A DNA stretch of 64,000 bases from Batrachochytrium dendrobatidis JAM81 (taxonomy: Eukaryota; Chytridiomycota; Chytridiomycetes; Rhizophydiales), in contig NW_006281111.1 of assembly GCF_000203795.2 (NCBI RefSeq), forward strand, positions 684,539 to 748,538, written 5' to 3'. The notes under the pieces are model-generated. The model worked only from the letters and a program-made list of their open reading frames with translations, was not told the DNA's origin and ran no database searches. Shown piece after piece: positions 9,930-20,680 of the stretch. How positions within the stretch are numbered: position 1 is the first letter of the stretch; each line of letters starts with the position of its first letter. A program made the translations under genes and the position numbers.

Positions 9930-12900
9930 ATGAAAACATTCCAAACAATGGCTTCTGCCATTCAATCAACTGTTACTGTCATTGCATTCATTATTTTATT
10001 TAATACTGCAACTCTATTCAATTCATACAAAGGAGTCTCTGCAGACACTTTGGTTCCTCATTGGTTCAAGGACACTGACCAGCCATCCATCACCAACATC
10101 AAACAGGACTCGAATGACCTTGTGATCGTAACCACTCTCGATGGAGAGTTGCATGGCATTCAAAAGTCTACCGGAATCAAAGTCTGGACCACTTCCCTTG
10201 GTTGGGGTCCATTGGTTCATGTCAGCACTTCAACTACTACTGACTCGGTGTGCAGCTCAAAACATTGCAATGCCATGGATCATTCTCATGAAAACGCTGA
10301 TGCTTCTGTGTCGGACACTATCAACCAACACAATGGCCATGAAGAATCTGCTATTAGACCTGTGCCTGCATACAGCAATGTAAAGGCTTGCAATGGTTTT
10401 ATTATCAAATCATCGGGAATTAGTGACATGTTCTTGTTTACCAGCAGTGATGGCATCGAGGTAATTCGTTTGATTCATTCAATTTGTAAATTCATCTCAT
10501 ACTGAAACGTTTGATTATTCAGAAATTCAGATTATCTCTTAAAGACGTTGTCGATCAACGTCCATCCTTTGTCTATCGCAACTATGCATTCACCAGTAGC
10601 AAATACTCGCAAATCATTGCATTGGATCCTTTTACTGGAAGTATTTATCAAACACTCGACTCACAATCAGGATCAAACAGTCTACCTAATCGTATACCGT
10701 CCAACGCTCTGTATTTGACTTGTACAAAGTATTCATTGAGCATATTTGACCAACAATCATTCAAAATGCTAGGAAATGTTTCGTTTAGTGAATTTGGTAC
10801 TGCAACAATGCCCGGATCTGACGTGAATGATGAATATGACGATGAGGGTTTTATAGATGGTGGTTCAGACTCGTCAACTACTAACCCAAAACCACTTCAA
10901 ATTCAAGTTGATGCAGACGGTTTTCTTTTGATTGAAAACCAATCATCTGGTACGTTTATTCATTTTTATTCAGTCGTATTCATATAAAATGGACCATTAT
11001 CTCGCGATACCTGCTTGAGAATACACAGTGGTTAAATATGTATTGCGTTTTCCTACTAAAAATTGGATGCATTGTTTCTTTAATAGAAACAATGTTCACC
11101 ATACGATGCATACACAATCAACCTATATTTTTGAACGGAGATTCTTTTTTGACATACATTGTACAATTACCTGATCCATTCATTGTAATTCATGGTGTTT
11201 GACTGTTTTCAATACAACTCTACAAACTCATGTATCCTAGAATCTCACAGATATGCTCTAGTTCAAAAGAACAATTTTTGGAATACAATTGTTGTTTTCA
11301 TGTCATTCATCAAAAGAATATTGTCCAGTCAATCCAACACCCGTTATTTCACGACTGTTTATCATGTATTTTGGCATCCTTATTGAATGTTGTTTTACAT
11401 GAATACGGCTTTAATTACGATCGTCTTTTATTTAAAGTTGTAACTTACATTTTATATGAACCATATATTGATCATCTAGATACATCAGATACTGTGGAGA
11501 CTAAATTTAAAACTCAACCAGTGTCTGTGTTTCAGATTTCTACTGGTAAAAGTGGCGATACACATATCTCCAAAGTCAGTTTACCACTGCCACACTCTTA
11601 CCACAATCGTATCAGTCCTGGCTTGAAAAAATCAGGCAACGAATCTCCAGATAAACATCATTTTGATAATGTTGATGACTTGAATGATATCATATCTGAT
11701 AACCACCAAGACCAATATGATGGCTATGCTTTAGATCAGCCCTCTAGTGCCAAGAGTGACGATAAAGATCTGGATTGCACTCTTGAATCAAATTTTGCTC
11801 GTTGCTTCAATGTTCATGATGGCAAATTCTCTAATGCGAGTTCATCCACCCACTTGTTTCAGTTTCTATTATTTTCTGGAATCACCACTGCAATAGGCTT
11901 AATTGCTGCTGCATACATCTTTCACAAGCAATATTTGAATTTGATTGCCGGTATTTGGTCATACACATCTACCCATCGTCAATCATTGAGTTCCAGTATA
12001 CCTGACTCTTTGATCAATTCACTGAAAGATGTTTCCAATTCAACAGATTCAAATACACAAAGCTCTTCAACATACGTCGCACTTGATGGTAAGGCAACTA
12101 TCAGTCAAACATCTATAGAGATTAAAATTTTAAACATGTTCATGCCACTTTTACAATAATGACTGATGAACTTTTTATTTTAATTCCAGATCTGGGTTTT
12201 ACCATATCAAAGTCTAGCGAGTTGCATAAAGCCGGAGCGATTTTGGATAGTATCAGCGACAATAGAGACGATGATGCATTACTTGCTGGTGATGAAACCA
12301 GCTCAAATCCAGCCGAGTATGAGCACTACCCATTGTCAGAAACATCTAGCAAAAGCTCATCATGGTCAATATCACAAGCTAATCCAAGTGCATTAAAAGT
12401 TTTGTCGGTTTCAGATACCATCCTTGGCTATGGTAGTCATGGCACAATAGTATATAAAGGACAATTTGAAGGACGAGAGGTGGCCATCAAGCGCTTATTG
12501 GTGGACTTTTATGAGATTGCAGATCATGAAGTCAAGATATTGCAAGAGTCGGATCATCATCCCAACGTGGTACGGTATTATTATCGAGAAAAATGTGATG
12601 GATTTATGTATATAGCGCTCGAGTTGTGCTCGGCCACATTGCAAGATATTATTGAGCGATGTAGCATACCACAGTATGATGAAATGAGACGTCAGCTTAA
12701 ACCCAACCATCTACTACGTGAAATCATGGCTGGTGTTCAGCATTTGCACTCGATGAAGATTGTGCATCGGGATTTAAAACCTCAGAATATTCTTATTAGC
12801 AAGTCTAACAGCAAGAAAAGTTTGAAGCCGCGTATTTTGATTTCTGATTTTGGATTAGGAAAGCGGCTGGCAGACGATCAATCATCATTTCACAACACAG

Positions 12901-13798
12901 CTGGGTTTGGAGGTGGAACAGTGGGTTGGAGAGCACCCGAGTGTTTGCTTGAACTTGCAAACTCAGTTGGTTCAAAAAATCAAGACTCTATTGCTGGTAT
13001 TGCGTCTATGTCGACACAGGACTCTTTAATACGAATCACTCGTTCTATGGACATTTTCTCGGTCGGGTGTATATTTTTTTATATTCTAACTCAAGGCGGA
13101 CATCCATTTGGAGATAAATTTGTTCGAGAATCCAATGTTCTTCGTGGAAACTATCGATTGGATGCGTTGGATGCCTTGAAACATGAAAGTCTGTTGGCCA
13201 AAGACATGATCAAACGCATGATTGCCAAAGATCCTTCCAAACGGTAATTCGTTTAGTATTCAATTTCCATGTGATTATTGATCCTGTCTGCTTTTATACT
13301 GATTTTAACTTGATTTATTTGAAATGGCATTTATGTCTGCGCAGACCAGATGCAGTATCATTAATGTTTCATCCATACTTTTGGACGTCGACACAGAAGC
13401 TGGCGTTTATGCAAGAGTTGTCAGATCGTATTGAAATAGAAAGCAGAGACCCGCCATCAGCACTTATCAAGCATTTGGAAAGAGGAACAACAAAAATAAC
13501 AGGAGGAGATTGGTGTCGTCGATTCACTCGAAATGTGATGGATGATTTGCGACTGCGTCGCAGGTATGATGGAAGTAGTGTGCAAGATTTGTTGCGAGCA
13601 GTCCGTAACACCAAACACCATTATCAGGAACTATCGATTGAATCTAGAAACTCACTCGGAGTATTGCCAGAAGAGTTTGTAGTGAATCTTGAGAGCAAAT
13701 TTCCAGGACTTTTACTGCACTGTTTTAATTTAGTCACAGATAGCAAGGCATTACGTAATGATCCAACACTGATGAGTTATTTGACACCGATTGGATAA
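9930..13798 (+). CDS. IRE1: IRE1 unfolded-protein-response kinase/endoribonuclease
   Basis: IRE1 is an ER membrane sensor of unfolded proteins. On activation its RNase domain splices HAC1/XBP1-type mRNA. Five exons (9930-10460, 10523-10949, 11438-12088, 12190-13243, 13345-13798) give 1038 aa. It has a hydrophobic signal segment (about residues 13-35), a lumenal beta-propeller-like domain (TLDGELHGIQKSTGIKVW; TYILYEPY), a single membrane helix (about 459-482, GITTAIGLIAAAYIF), then the kinase: GYGSHGTIVYKG loop, VAIK Lys637, HRDLKPQN Asp731, DFG Asp756. The KEN RNase domain follows DPSKRPDAVSLMFHPYFW, with GDWCRRFT and RNTKHHY, which carries the family's catalytic His. All catalytic residues looked for are present. 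Intron 2 (10950-11437) is almost wholly a family A repeat. Confidence 0.96.
10968..11411 (+). mobile_element. TIR element, family A, inside IRE1 intron 2
   Basis: The left end is CAGTCGTATTCATATAAAAT and the right end is TGTTGTTTTACATGAATACG followed by GC, inverted to each other. It occupies about 444 of the 488 bp of the intron, leaving 18 and 26 bp at the two splice sites. The interior shares TTGTCCAGTCAATCCAACAC and TTATCATGTATTTTGGCATC with other copies. Confidence 0.7.
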
Positions 13799-13859
13799 AA
13801 GCAACAAGGTTATTGTGATTTACAGCTATATTCAGTAAATAAAATATTCTTTTGTAATT

Positions 13860-14165
13860 TATCAATGATTGTCTCCGAAACAGACAATAGTTGAATATTC
13901 AGTGTACTTTTCTACTACACATTGACTTTAATAGACAATGTTCATGAAAAATCAAACTAGTTTTGAACTGGAATTACGCACTTTTGGTAGTCATACATTG
14001 TACCATCTTTATACTTTCCATTACAACCCAGATATTGAAGTTGACTATTCTGATGTTACAAAACTCTATAAACTTGGATACATTTGCGCTCTAGTTCAAA
14101 AACAGTCTTGGAAATGCAGCTGTTGTTTTTATGCAGATCATTCAATGTCTGTTTTTTGAAGTGAT
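13860..14165 (+). mobile_element. TIR element, family A, interior without clear ends
   Basis: This matches the middle of other copies (TTGAATATTCAGTG...TTTTCTACTACA; TTTTGAACTGGAATTA then GGTAGTCATACATTGTACC; CCAGATATTGAAGTTGACTA). Neither inverted terminus is clear, so it is an old or truncated copy. The rest of 13799-14521 is AT-rich spacer with nothing else recognised. Confidence 0.5.
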
Positions 14166-14521
14166 GGATCCTGATCTAATTCATGTACAACCACTGATTG
14201 TCTAGCTCAATATGTATACTCTTGACAGATATGAAAGCTGTCACCCAGTTTATACCTAGCACATTTGATGTTTAAAAAAGCATCCCATCTCAATTCTTTC
14301 AAAATGTCCAAACAATCACCAAAAAAAACTTATTTATTCGAGGTTGAAAAATAAGCTTTATCCTAAAAAATCAAGTTGGGTTGAATGAATCAACACGGAT
14401 GTTGTTTCAAAATACAGTAGGTAAAATTCAGCTACCTTTGTCAAGGTATACAATAAATGATGAGGTGGTATTGGCTCTGGTAATGTGGTAATCAGTCAGG
14501 TAGTCGCTGATTAAAGAGCAA

Positions 14522-15739
14522 TCAGAATCTACCTTGAATTTTTGGTCGAGCTCCTCCGCTGGGTGATTCACTGCTTGGTGAGAATGTAGTGGTACTGCTT
14601 GGTGAGAGTGTAGTAGTACTGCTTGGTGAGAATGTAGTAGTGCCGACTGGTGAGAGTGTAGTAGTACCGACTGGTGAGAGTGTAGTAGTACCGACTGGTG
14701 AGAATGTAGTAGTACCGACTGGTGAGAATGTAGTGGTAGTTTTAACAGAAGTAGTTCGACGAGATGGTCGACGTGCAGTTCGACCACCTCTTTGTCTGGG
14801 TAATCTTGAGCGTCTTGGACTAGGACGTCTAGTTTTAGTTGAGGTGCTACTAGTCGTAGTTGTAGTCGAAATGCTACTGGCTGGTGTTGGGAATCCGGTC
14901 GTAGTTGTAGTCGAAATACTACTGGCTGGTGTTGGGAATCCGGTCGTAGTTGTAGTCGAAATACTACTGGCTGGTGTTGGGAATCCGGTCGTAGTTGTAG
15001 TCGAAATACTACTGTCTGGTGTTGGGAATCCGGTCGTAGTTGTAGTCGAAATACTACTGGCTGGTGTTGGGAATCCGGTCGTAGTTGTAGTCGAAATACT
15101 ACTGGCTGGTGTTGGGAATCCGGTCGTAGTTGTAGTCGAAATACTACTGGCTGGTGTTGGGAATCCGGTCGTAGTTGTAGTCGAAATACTACTGTCTGGT
15201 GTTGGGAGTCCGGTTGTAGTTGTAGTCGAAATGCTACTGGCTGGTGTTGGGAATCCGGTCGTAGTTGTAGTCGAAATACTACTGTCTGGTGTTGGGAATC
15301 CGGTCGTAGACGAAGGCTCGCTAGCTTCGGTACCAGGGAAACTTGGATCTTCTGAACCTCCTGAACCTCCACCAGGGAAACTTGAACCTCCACCAGGGAA
15401 ACGTGGATTTTCTGGACCTTCTGGACCTCCACCAGGGAAGCCTGTACCTCCACCAGGGAAACCTGTACCTCCACCAGGGAAACGTGGACCTCCACCAGGG
15501 AAACCTGAACCTCCACCAGGGAAACGTGGACCTCCACCGGGGAAACCTGAACCTCCACCACGACCTCCTGAACCATTAGCTCCCTGCTCTAACCTTTTAA
15601 TAAATCCTTCGAGCCCGCCATCGAATCTACCTCCTTGTGGGGACCGTTTTTCGAGGGTAAAATCAGTATCGGCCTGAGCAATGACGGCCTGAGAGGCAGC
15701 AATTAAAATAGAAAGCAGCGAAAGTACAGAAAATTTCAT
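14522..15739 (-). CDS. secreted mucin-like repeat protein
   Basis: Predicted secreted or surface protein of 405 aa with no known family. Residues 1-22 form a clear signal peptide (MKFSVLSLLSILIAASQAVI). TLEKR at 28-32 is a likely Kex2-type cleavage site. A Gly/Pro region follows with repeated FPGGGPRFPGGGSG units (six or more). Then come about ten copies of a 15-residue Thr/Ser-rich unit (GFPTPASSISTTTTT), an Arg-rich stretch (KTRRPSPRRSRLPRQRGGR), and a TTTFSPVG / TTTFSPSS tail. The composition predicts heavy O-glycosylation, as in mucins or adhesins. The start is the ATG before the signal peptide. The stop at 14522 follows ...KIQGRF. A GT within the last codons could instead splice to a further short exon. 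Tandem units invite copy-number variation. Confidence 0.75.
   Translation of the reverse strand: MKFSVLSLLSILIAASQAVIAQADTDFTLEKRSPQGGRFDGGLEGFIKRLEQGANGSGGRGGGSGFPGGGPRFPGGGSGFPGGGPRFPGGGTGFPGGGTGFPGGGPEGPENPRFPGGGSSFPGGGSGGSEDPSFPGTEASEPSSTTGFPTPDSSISTTTTTGFPTPASSISTTTTTGLPTPDSSISTTTTTGFPTPASSISTTTTTGFPTPASSISTTTTTGFPTPASSISTTTTTGFPTPDSSISTTTTTGFPTPASSISTTTTTGFPTPASSISTTTTTGFPTPASSISTTTTTSSTSTKTRRPSPRRSRLPRQRGGRTARRPSRRTTSVKTTTTFSPVGTTTFSPVGTTTLSPVGTTTLSPVGTTTFSPSSTTTLSPSSTTTFSPSSESPSGGARPKIQGRF
14853..15307. repeat. 45-bp coding minisatellite, about 10 copies
   Basis: The unit contains GTAGTTGTAGTCGAAATACT ACTGGCTGGTGTTGGGAATC CGGTC on the plus strand and is repeated head to tail with a few point changes (GGCTGG/GTCTGG, GGAATC/GGAGTC). 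Because 45 is a multiple of 3 it stays open in several frames on both strands. Only the minus frame with a signal peptide is considered coding. Confidence 0.9.
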
Positions 15740-17170
15740 AATTGACAAACTGGAAAATGTAAAAATAAACAAGGCACAAAAAGTATGTTGACAGTTGACC
15801 AATTCAAAACAAGAGTTATTTGACAAGATATGTCTGGGATGAGCATTGAGAACAAAGAGTCGAGTCTAGATTTTATAGTTTTTGTGGTGGCGTGAGCAGA
15901 TCAAGTATATATTTGAGTTGAACTATGATACAATTTGTAAATAATACAAAGCTGTGTAGAACAATACATCCCCGAATCTATAGTGGCAATATGGTGATGG
16001 AGAAGACAGCAAATTGATTGATTTGATCGTATTGTCTGCCGCACTGAGTCGGTATCCACATCGGAGCCCCTTACACTGGTAGCAATGTGCGGCTTACTCT
16101 AGTCTTGCATATATTCCCTCTGCCACTGCTTTTGGTATGCGGTGAAGACAATTCGGAATCTTTTAGAGTTGGAAACAGATTTTTGGTGTCCAAGCTTCAC
16201 TTGTTACATTTCAATGTGGCACAATTTATGAATTTTCACGGCTCTGCCCATTTAATTTTAAAATTGACAGGTGGCTGCATTGCATTATTGTATATCTATA
16301 ACCTATCAAAAACACTCATGTTTCACAGATAGATGCTTTGATAATCGAGCAAACTGAACAAAACATCAAACATCTTTCCGAAGAGTGCCATGCACGATCT
16401 AATGGCTCCATTCATTTCTTAATGCAATATTGTAATACAGTAGTAAAACCATCCATACAGCAGTATATAGATCAAGTAACCAGTTTGGCCATACTGTTGA
16501 ACCATGTAATCTCATTAAAAGGAAAGCATCTCAATCTATGTCACCAGTGTTATGGAAATAGCGTATACTAAACACTTCAAGGCAGAACTAAAAACAGTAA
16601 ACCAAACATTAAAACAGACAAATGACAAAATACAAGAGCGATCTATGGCCATCGACAATTTTCATTTGATTTCTTTATTCCTTTTGTCAATAGCCATCAC
16701 CAGTGTATATCATGTATCTGAAAAGCACTCGCAAATTTTACTTGATCACACTTGTGTGTAGTCGGGCTTGTTTGTTTTGGTAACTGCGACTTTCACCACC
16801 ACCTGCGCACGTATCTGTTTGGAGGTCAACAAGAGAGTTTGAAAAATTGGCTTTACGCTTGTCAGTTTTTCGGAGAAATGATAGCTGGCATAACAGCAAC
16901 AATAAAAGGACGTTCGCCAACTCCCCTTGTTGCGACCACAACCAGCGCATATGTAGCAGGGAATTGTGACAAATGTTTTATTTCAATATCAGAGACGATT
17001 GTATGATGAGCAATATTAAACCTACGGCTTTTGGTTTCCGCTGTTGCAACTGCTTCTTTCCTTTGCCGGCAATCTGAAACCGCTTCAACATTGCAATAGT
17101 CGTGTGAAAGCTATCGTCCATTCATCTAGAAAAGAATTGGATCAGGAGATTTACAGCAGTTTTTGTACTC
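15740..17170 (+). other. gene-poor stretch with an unresolved, possibly multi-exon gene
   Basis: The first 300 bp are the promoter side of the secreted repeat protein. From about 16330 to 17230 several plus-strand frames look protein-like but could not be joined: an amphipathic coiled-coil-like segment (LIIEQTEQNIKHLSEECHAR), a second (FKAELKTVNQTLKQTNDKIQ) followed by a hydrophobic stretch (FHLISLFLLSIAITSVYHV), then WLYACQFFGEMIAGITATIK. The order coiled coil, then membrane helix suggests a small membrane protein or its pseudogene. No family is recognised, and I could not find a set of splice sites giving one open frame. Confidence 0.3.
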
Positions 17171-17292
17171 GTACAGCTGCTTTCCATCTAGTCTATAGAT
17201 CCAAAACAATCGTGCAGTTTTACAAAAATTCGTTTTGAAATGCCGTAACAGCCGCTTGTTTGATACTATCAGAATGTTCCCAAAACATGGTG
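17170..17292 (-). repeat. dispersed repeat, family B, copy 1
   Basis: On the minus strand it reads CATGTTTTGGGAACATTCTG ATAGTATCAAACAAGCGGCT, then GCATTTCAAAACGAATTTTT GTAAAACTGC. The same order of words is found at 20545 and 41560. No inverted ends or coding frame were seen. Confidence 0.5.
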
Positions 17293-17551
17293 AAAATAGT
17301 TTTATTACCAAATAATATTCTCCCATTCTCATGCTTAGACACCAGTTATAATAAACAAAGCATGCAGGACATTTCAAAACGTGTTTATTCAGAAAAGGTC
17401 TACACAAAAATAATCATGGATGCAAGGTAACAGATGATGAGTGCAATATTTTAAAAATCCTGGCAACAAGGCGAAAGAAACAATAATAGTCGAGATTGCC
17501 CAATGCTGCAGCCTATAGCGACGAGCAGCACTCTCGGTATAAGCCAAGTGT

Positions 17552-17779
17552 TTAAGCACATGTTCCAGCTCCGGGGCTATACCACGCTCGCCGGCAGAAA
17601 CCACCGTCGCAGTCGCTTGAATCATAGCATCTGACGGATTTGCGTCCCCAGGTCCATTGTGGTGCAGGCTCTGGATTGGGAGCCGGATTGGGGACTGGGT
17701 TGGGAGCCGGATTGGGCATAGGATTGGCCATTGCGAGCGAAAGCGCAGAGAATAAAACAAATATAATTGAAGTTTGCAT
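17552..17779 (-). CDS. small secreted PNP-repeat, Cys-rich protein
   Basis: 75-residue predicted secreted protein, family unknown. Residues 1-18 are a signal peptide (MQTSIIFVLFSALSLAMA). Residues 19-40 are a perfect-looking Pro/Asn repeat (NPMPNPAPNPVPNPAPNPEP). The C-terminal 25 residues hold four cysteines at 51, 57, 62 and 74 (C-x5-C-x4-C-x11-C), with SDCDGGFC resembling the core of small disulfide-knot proteins. Two disulfides are possible. Size, signal peptide and position in the accessory island fit a small secreted effector-type protein. Function is not known. A longer frame (17389-17760) overlaps it out of phase and is an effect of the repeat. Confidence 0.7.
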   Translation of the reverse strand: MQTSIIFVLFSALSLAMANPMPNPAPNPVPNPAPNPEPAPQWTWGRKSVRCYDSSDCDGGFCRRAWYSPGAGTCA

Positions 17780-19471
17780 ATTGGACGTTTTAAAACAAGA
17801 GTGACTGATAATGAAAGACAGCTATGTACTTAAAAAGTAATGTATGTATGGTGGAAGAATCTACGAGCTTAAAAAGCTAAAAAGGTGTAAAGACAATAAA
17901 TAGTTGAACTGGGGATTGGAAGCCTGAAGCGGTATGCAGAGAGAATTATCCACCGGGTTTATATACAAATCGATCAGGAAGTATAGACTACACAAAATTA
18001 CACCTCTATAAGCATTACCGTACAAAGTGGTGCGCAGCATCAACAATCAACAACGCGATAATCAAGCCTATTCACATTTATTTGAAGAGCAGACTAATCA
18101 GCCACCATAAAACTTGGGCTTGAAGCATTGACCCCTACTCATCAATATCATACAAAGGTGCAAAACATTACTTTGGAAACTACAAGGCCACCACTCTCAA
18201 GTGCCGCATTTTCAAAAAATCGAGGTTGTAAAGGCTTTTGAAGTTTATTTATATTATGATGGCACCAAGATTCATGTCATCATTGATAATCTATTTGAAT
18301 ATATCGGTGTAGATACTAAACATAGACACAACTGCTATACTAACAAAACAAGCGTTTTAGGAAATCGGTTTAAAAAGTTTGTATACTTGTAGCAGCTACT
18401 CAAGTGGCTGAAGTTTATTCAACAGCCGTATTCACGTAAAATGAAACATGAGTTTATCTTGCAATTGGAGCCTCTTGCTTCAAAATAGACAAGGACTGAA
18501 TATTCGTTGTTTCCTACTAGAAATGGATTGCCTTTTCAATAAACATTTCCAATTATCTGTGTCTGGAGTTCAAACGAATTTATTTTTTATTATACTCGAG
18601 TTATTTTTAGTAGGGTTCAAGAATCGATAGTATTAGAGTTCTAATCCTCATGCTGCTTGTTGAATAGTTGGTAAACCATGTCCAATTAGAGTTGTCTTGT
18701 TGAGTGAGATGGCAGTTTGGAAATGATGCATGCCGTCTAGAAGGTTAATATTGCAGCATTGACAGTTTCCTTGAACAGCGATTGTCATGAATCATACACT
18801 ACTAGACTATAGTTTTAAACTGCTTAAACTGCACTTTTTCTCTTGTTTGAATAGCCATATATTGTCCAGTAAATCCGACACCAATTAAACATGACTGGTT
18901 GTTTATCATGTATTTTATCCTTTTTGATTAGTGTTGCATTTTACTAAATACGGTTATCATACCATGCAAAATTTGATATTCAAAATACAATTTCGAATAT
19001 TCATACACTTGAAAATATCTTGTGCTGCAACTATACAAAACACGGCAAAATTTTGAATAGTCGACTATTGAGAATTGGGCAAGAGTTTATAACCAACTTT
19101 TGAAATTACGTACAAACTACTGTTTAATCAGCCAAAATAGCTTTAATTTTTTTAGTTCAAACCTATTCAGATTCAAACTTGGTGATCGCGTAATACATGG
19201 TTATGCCAAGTGAGGTCAATCTCAGATTCAAAACTAGAGTTTGATTGTGTGTATCATATGGATGCTGTAGGTTAAAGAATTGTGTTTATTAAAGTCAATT
19301 TGTAATAAAAAAGTGCAACGAATGTTTAAACTCTTAAACATCACATTTGCAGTTGTATTCATGTAAAGTGCAACGCTTGTAGTTTATTTTGTACTAATTT
19401 TATTTTGCTTTGAAATAAATAATATCGACATTTTTAAAATACATTGGGCTTGGAAATAACAATGGGTATCA
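17780..19471. other. long AT-rich intergenic region with repeats
   Basis: No convincing gene. Short frames at 17861-18046 and 18201-18392 have no start context or family. The region holds the family A element at 18422-18955 and a further left-end fragment at about 19350-19445 (GTTGTATTCATGTAAAGTGC). The proximal part should include the promoter of the small secreted protein. Confidence 0.55.
18422..18955 (+). mobile_element. TIR element, family A, longest copy
   Basis: The left end is CAGCCGTATTCACGTAAAAT GAAAC. The right end is GTGTTGCATTTTACTAAATA CGG. At about 535 bp it is longer than the other copies. It contains TATTGTCCAGTAAATCCGAC and TTTATCATGTATTTTATCC, shared with the IRE1 intron copy. 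Confidence 0.65.
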
Positions 19472-20038
19472 TTAGACACCCCCAAAGATTCCACCTAGAC
19501 CACCGCCACCTTTACCCCCAAAGATTCCACCTAGACCACCGCCATCTTTACCCCCAAAGATTCCACCAATGGTATCGATTATCTTTTTTCCAGTTTTTGA
19601 AGGAGATGAGTCGGTATTCCCATCGGTTGGAGCGGGAGTGTCGCCGGTACCATCACCGGTAGAAGCTGGATCAACATTTCCATCGGCTGGAGCGGGAGTG
19701 TCGCCGGTACCATCACCGGTAGAAGCTGGATCAGCATTTCCATCTGTATTTGGATCAGCGTTACCAACACCATCACCACTAGCGGGATCAGCCTCGATGC
19801 CTTTACCGCCTTTTTTTCCAATCTTGTCGATAATGGTTTTGACTCCACTGAAAATGTCCCCAATGCTAAAGTTGTTCTTGGGTTCAGCTGTAGCATTGCT
19901 ATCGTCCGACGCATCGCCCTTGTCAGCAATAGACCGCTTACTTAGTTTGAGAGTAGACAATGGATCGGTTGATGGAATAACAGCAGCAGTGGCTGCTGCC
20001 ACAAACGTACATACAGTTGCAAGAATGTAAAGTTTCAT
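19472..20038 (-). CDS. secreted Asp/Gly-rich repeat protein
   Basis: 188-residue predicted secreted protein, family unknown. A signal peptide covers residues 1-19 (MKLYILATVCTFVAAATAA). LKLSKR at 30-35 is a likely Kex2-type processing site. A 20-residue acidic unit (DPASTGDGTGDTPAPADGN) occurs twice in near-perfect tandem (60-bp repeat, about 19620-19745), preceded by a diverged copy. The C-terminus is a 12-residue Gly-rich repeat (GGIFGGKDGGGL) in two and a half copies, flanked by amphipathic helices (VKTIIDKIGKKGGKG and KTGKKIIDTIGGIFGG). The helix plus Gly-rich tail could be membrane-active or structural; this is inference. No introns. Confidence 0.75.
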   Translation of the reverse strand: MKLYILATVCTFVAAATAAVIPSTDPLSTLKLSKRSIADKGDASDDSNATAEPKNNFSIGDIFSGVKTIIDKIGKKGGKGIEADPASGDGVGNADPNTDGNADPASTGDGTGDTPAPADGNVDPASTGDGTGDTPAPTDGNTDSSPSKTGKKIIDTIGGIFGGKDGGGLGGIFGGKGGGGLGGIFGGV

Positions 20039-20544
20039 GGAGAATGAATGTTTTTGAAAATATTACTGCTAAATATGTGCAAAGGTACAAAGGTTGAGTT
20101 ATTTTTGAGCTGGGTAGATTGGGAAATTCATTTGAATTTATATCCAGAAAGTGGCTTAGGTATAGCAGGTTGAATGAAATGTATCAGATCGATGGCGGGG
20201 TTTCCTGTTTTTGAAAATCAAATACATTGCACTTGAATGTGTGGCAATCACGGTAAACTCGAGTTTGGTTTCATGTTCAAGTGGCAATTTCATTTGTCAA
20301 GCATGAGAATTTCTGACGTTTCAAAATGTCGTAGCAGTTCATCAACATTATAATTAAATTCAAAGATACTTGCATAAACCAAGGCTGGTGTTGGAGTGCA
20401 TCAGCTGTTTTGCAATTACGATTTTTGATACAATTATTCACAATAAACTCATTGCCTCCATCATGCAGCTTGGTTTTACAGTTGACGACAAAGGGCGTGA
20501 AAATGAAAAAGTATTTATTTCAACCCACCTTCATTGTGTTTTGA

Positions 20545-20680
20545 AAACATTCTAATGGCATCAAACAAGCAGCTGTTGCAGCATTTTGAAAACAAAAGTT
20601 TTTGGTTGGTAAAGTTTCACGATCGTTTTTGGTTAGCGTAGACTATATAGGCGGAATGCCAATATATCAAGAATTGTGAT
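20545..20680 (+). repeat. dispersed repeat, family B, copy 2
   Basis: It reads AACATTCTAATGGCATCAAA CAAGCAGCTGTTGCAGCATT TTGAAAACAAAAGTTTTTGG, then TAGCGTAGACTATATAGGCG. The order matches the copies at 17170-17292 (minus) and 41560-41690. Confidence 0.5.

Noticed and set aside
14428..15576. 382-codon minus frame overlapping the mucin-like gene in another phase
   Set aside because: Same repeat effect; its start is not ATG-supported and it lacks the signal peptide.
14589..15677. 362-codon plus-strand frame opposite the mucin-like gene
   Set aside because: It is open only because the 45-bp repeat is a multiple of three. It has no signal peptide or known domain and is the reverse complement of the better-supported frame.
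17389..17760. 123-codon minus frame overlapping the small secreted protein
   Set aside because: Out of phase with the signal-peptide frame and produced by the Pro/Asn repeat; no better start context.
19569..20030. 153-codon plus frame opposite the Asp/Gly-rich secreted protein
   Set aside because: Antisense shadow of a biased-composition gene.
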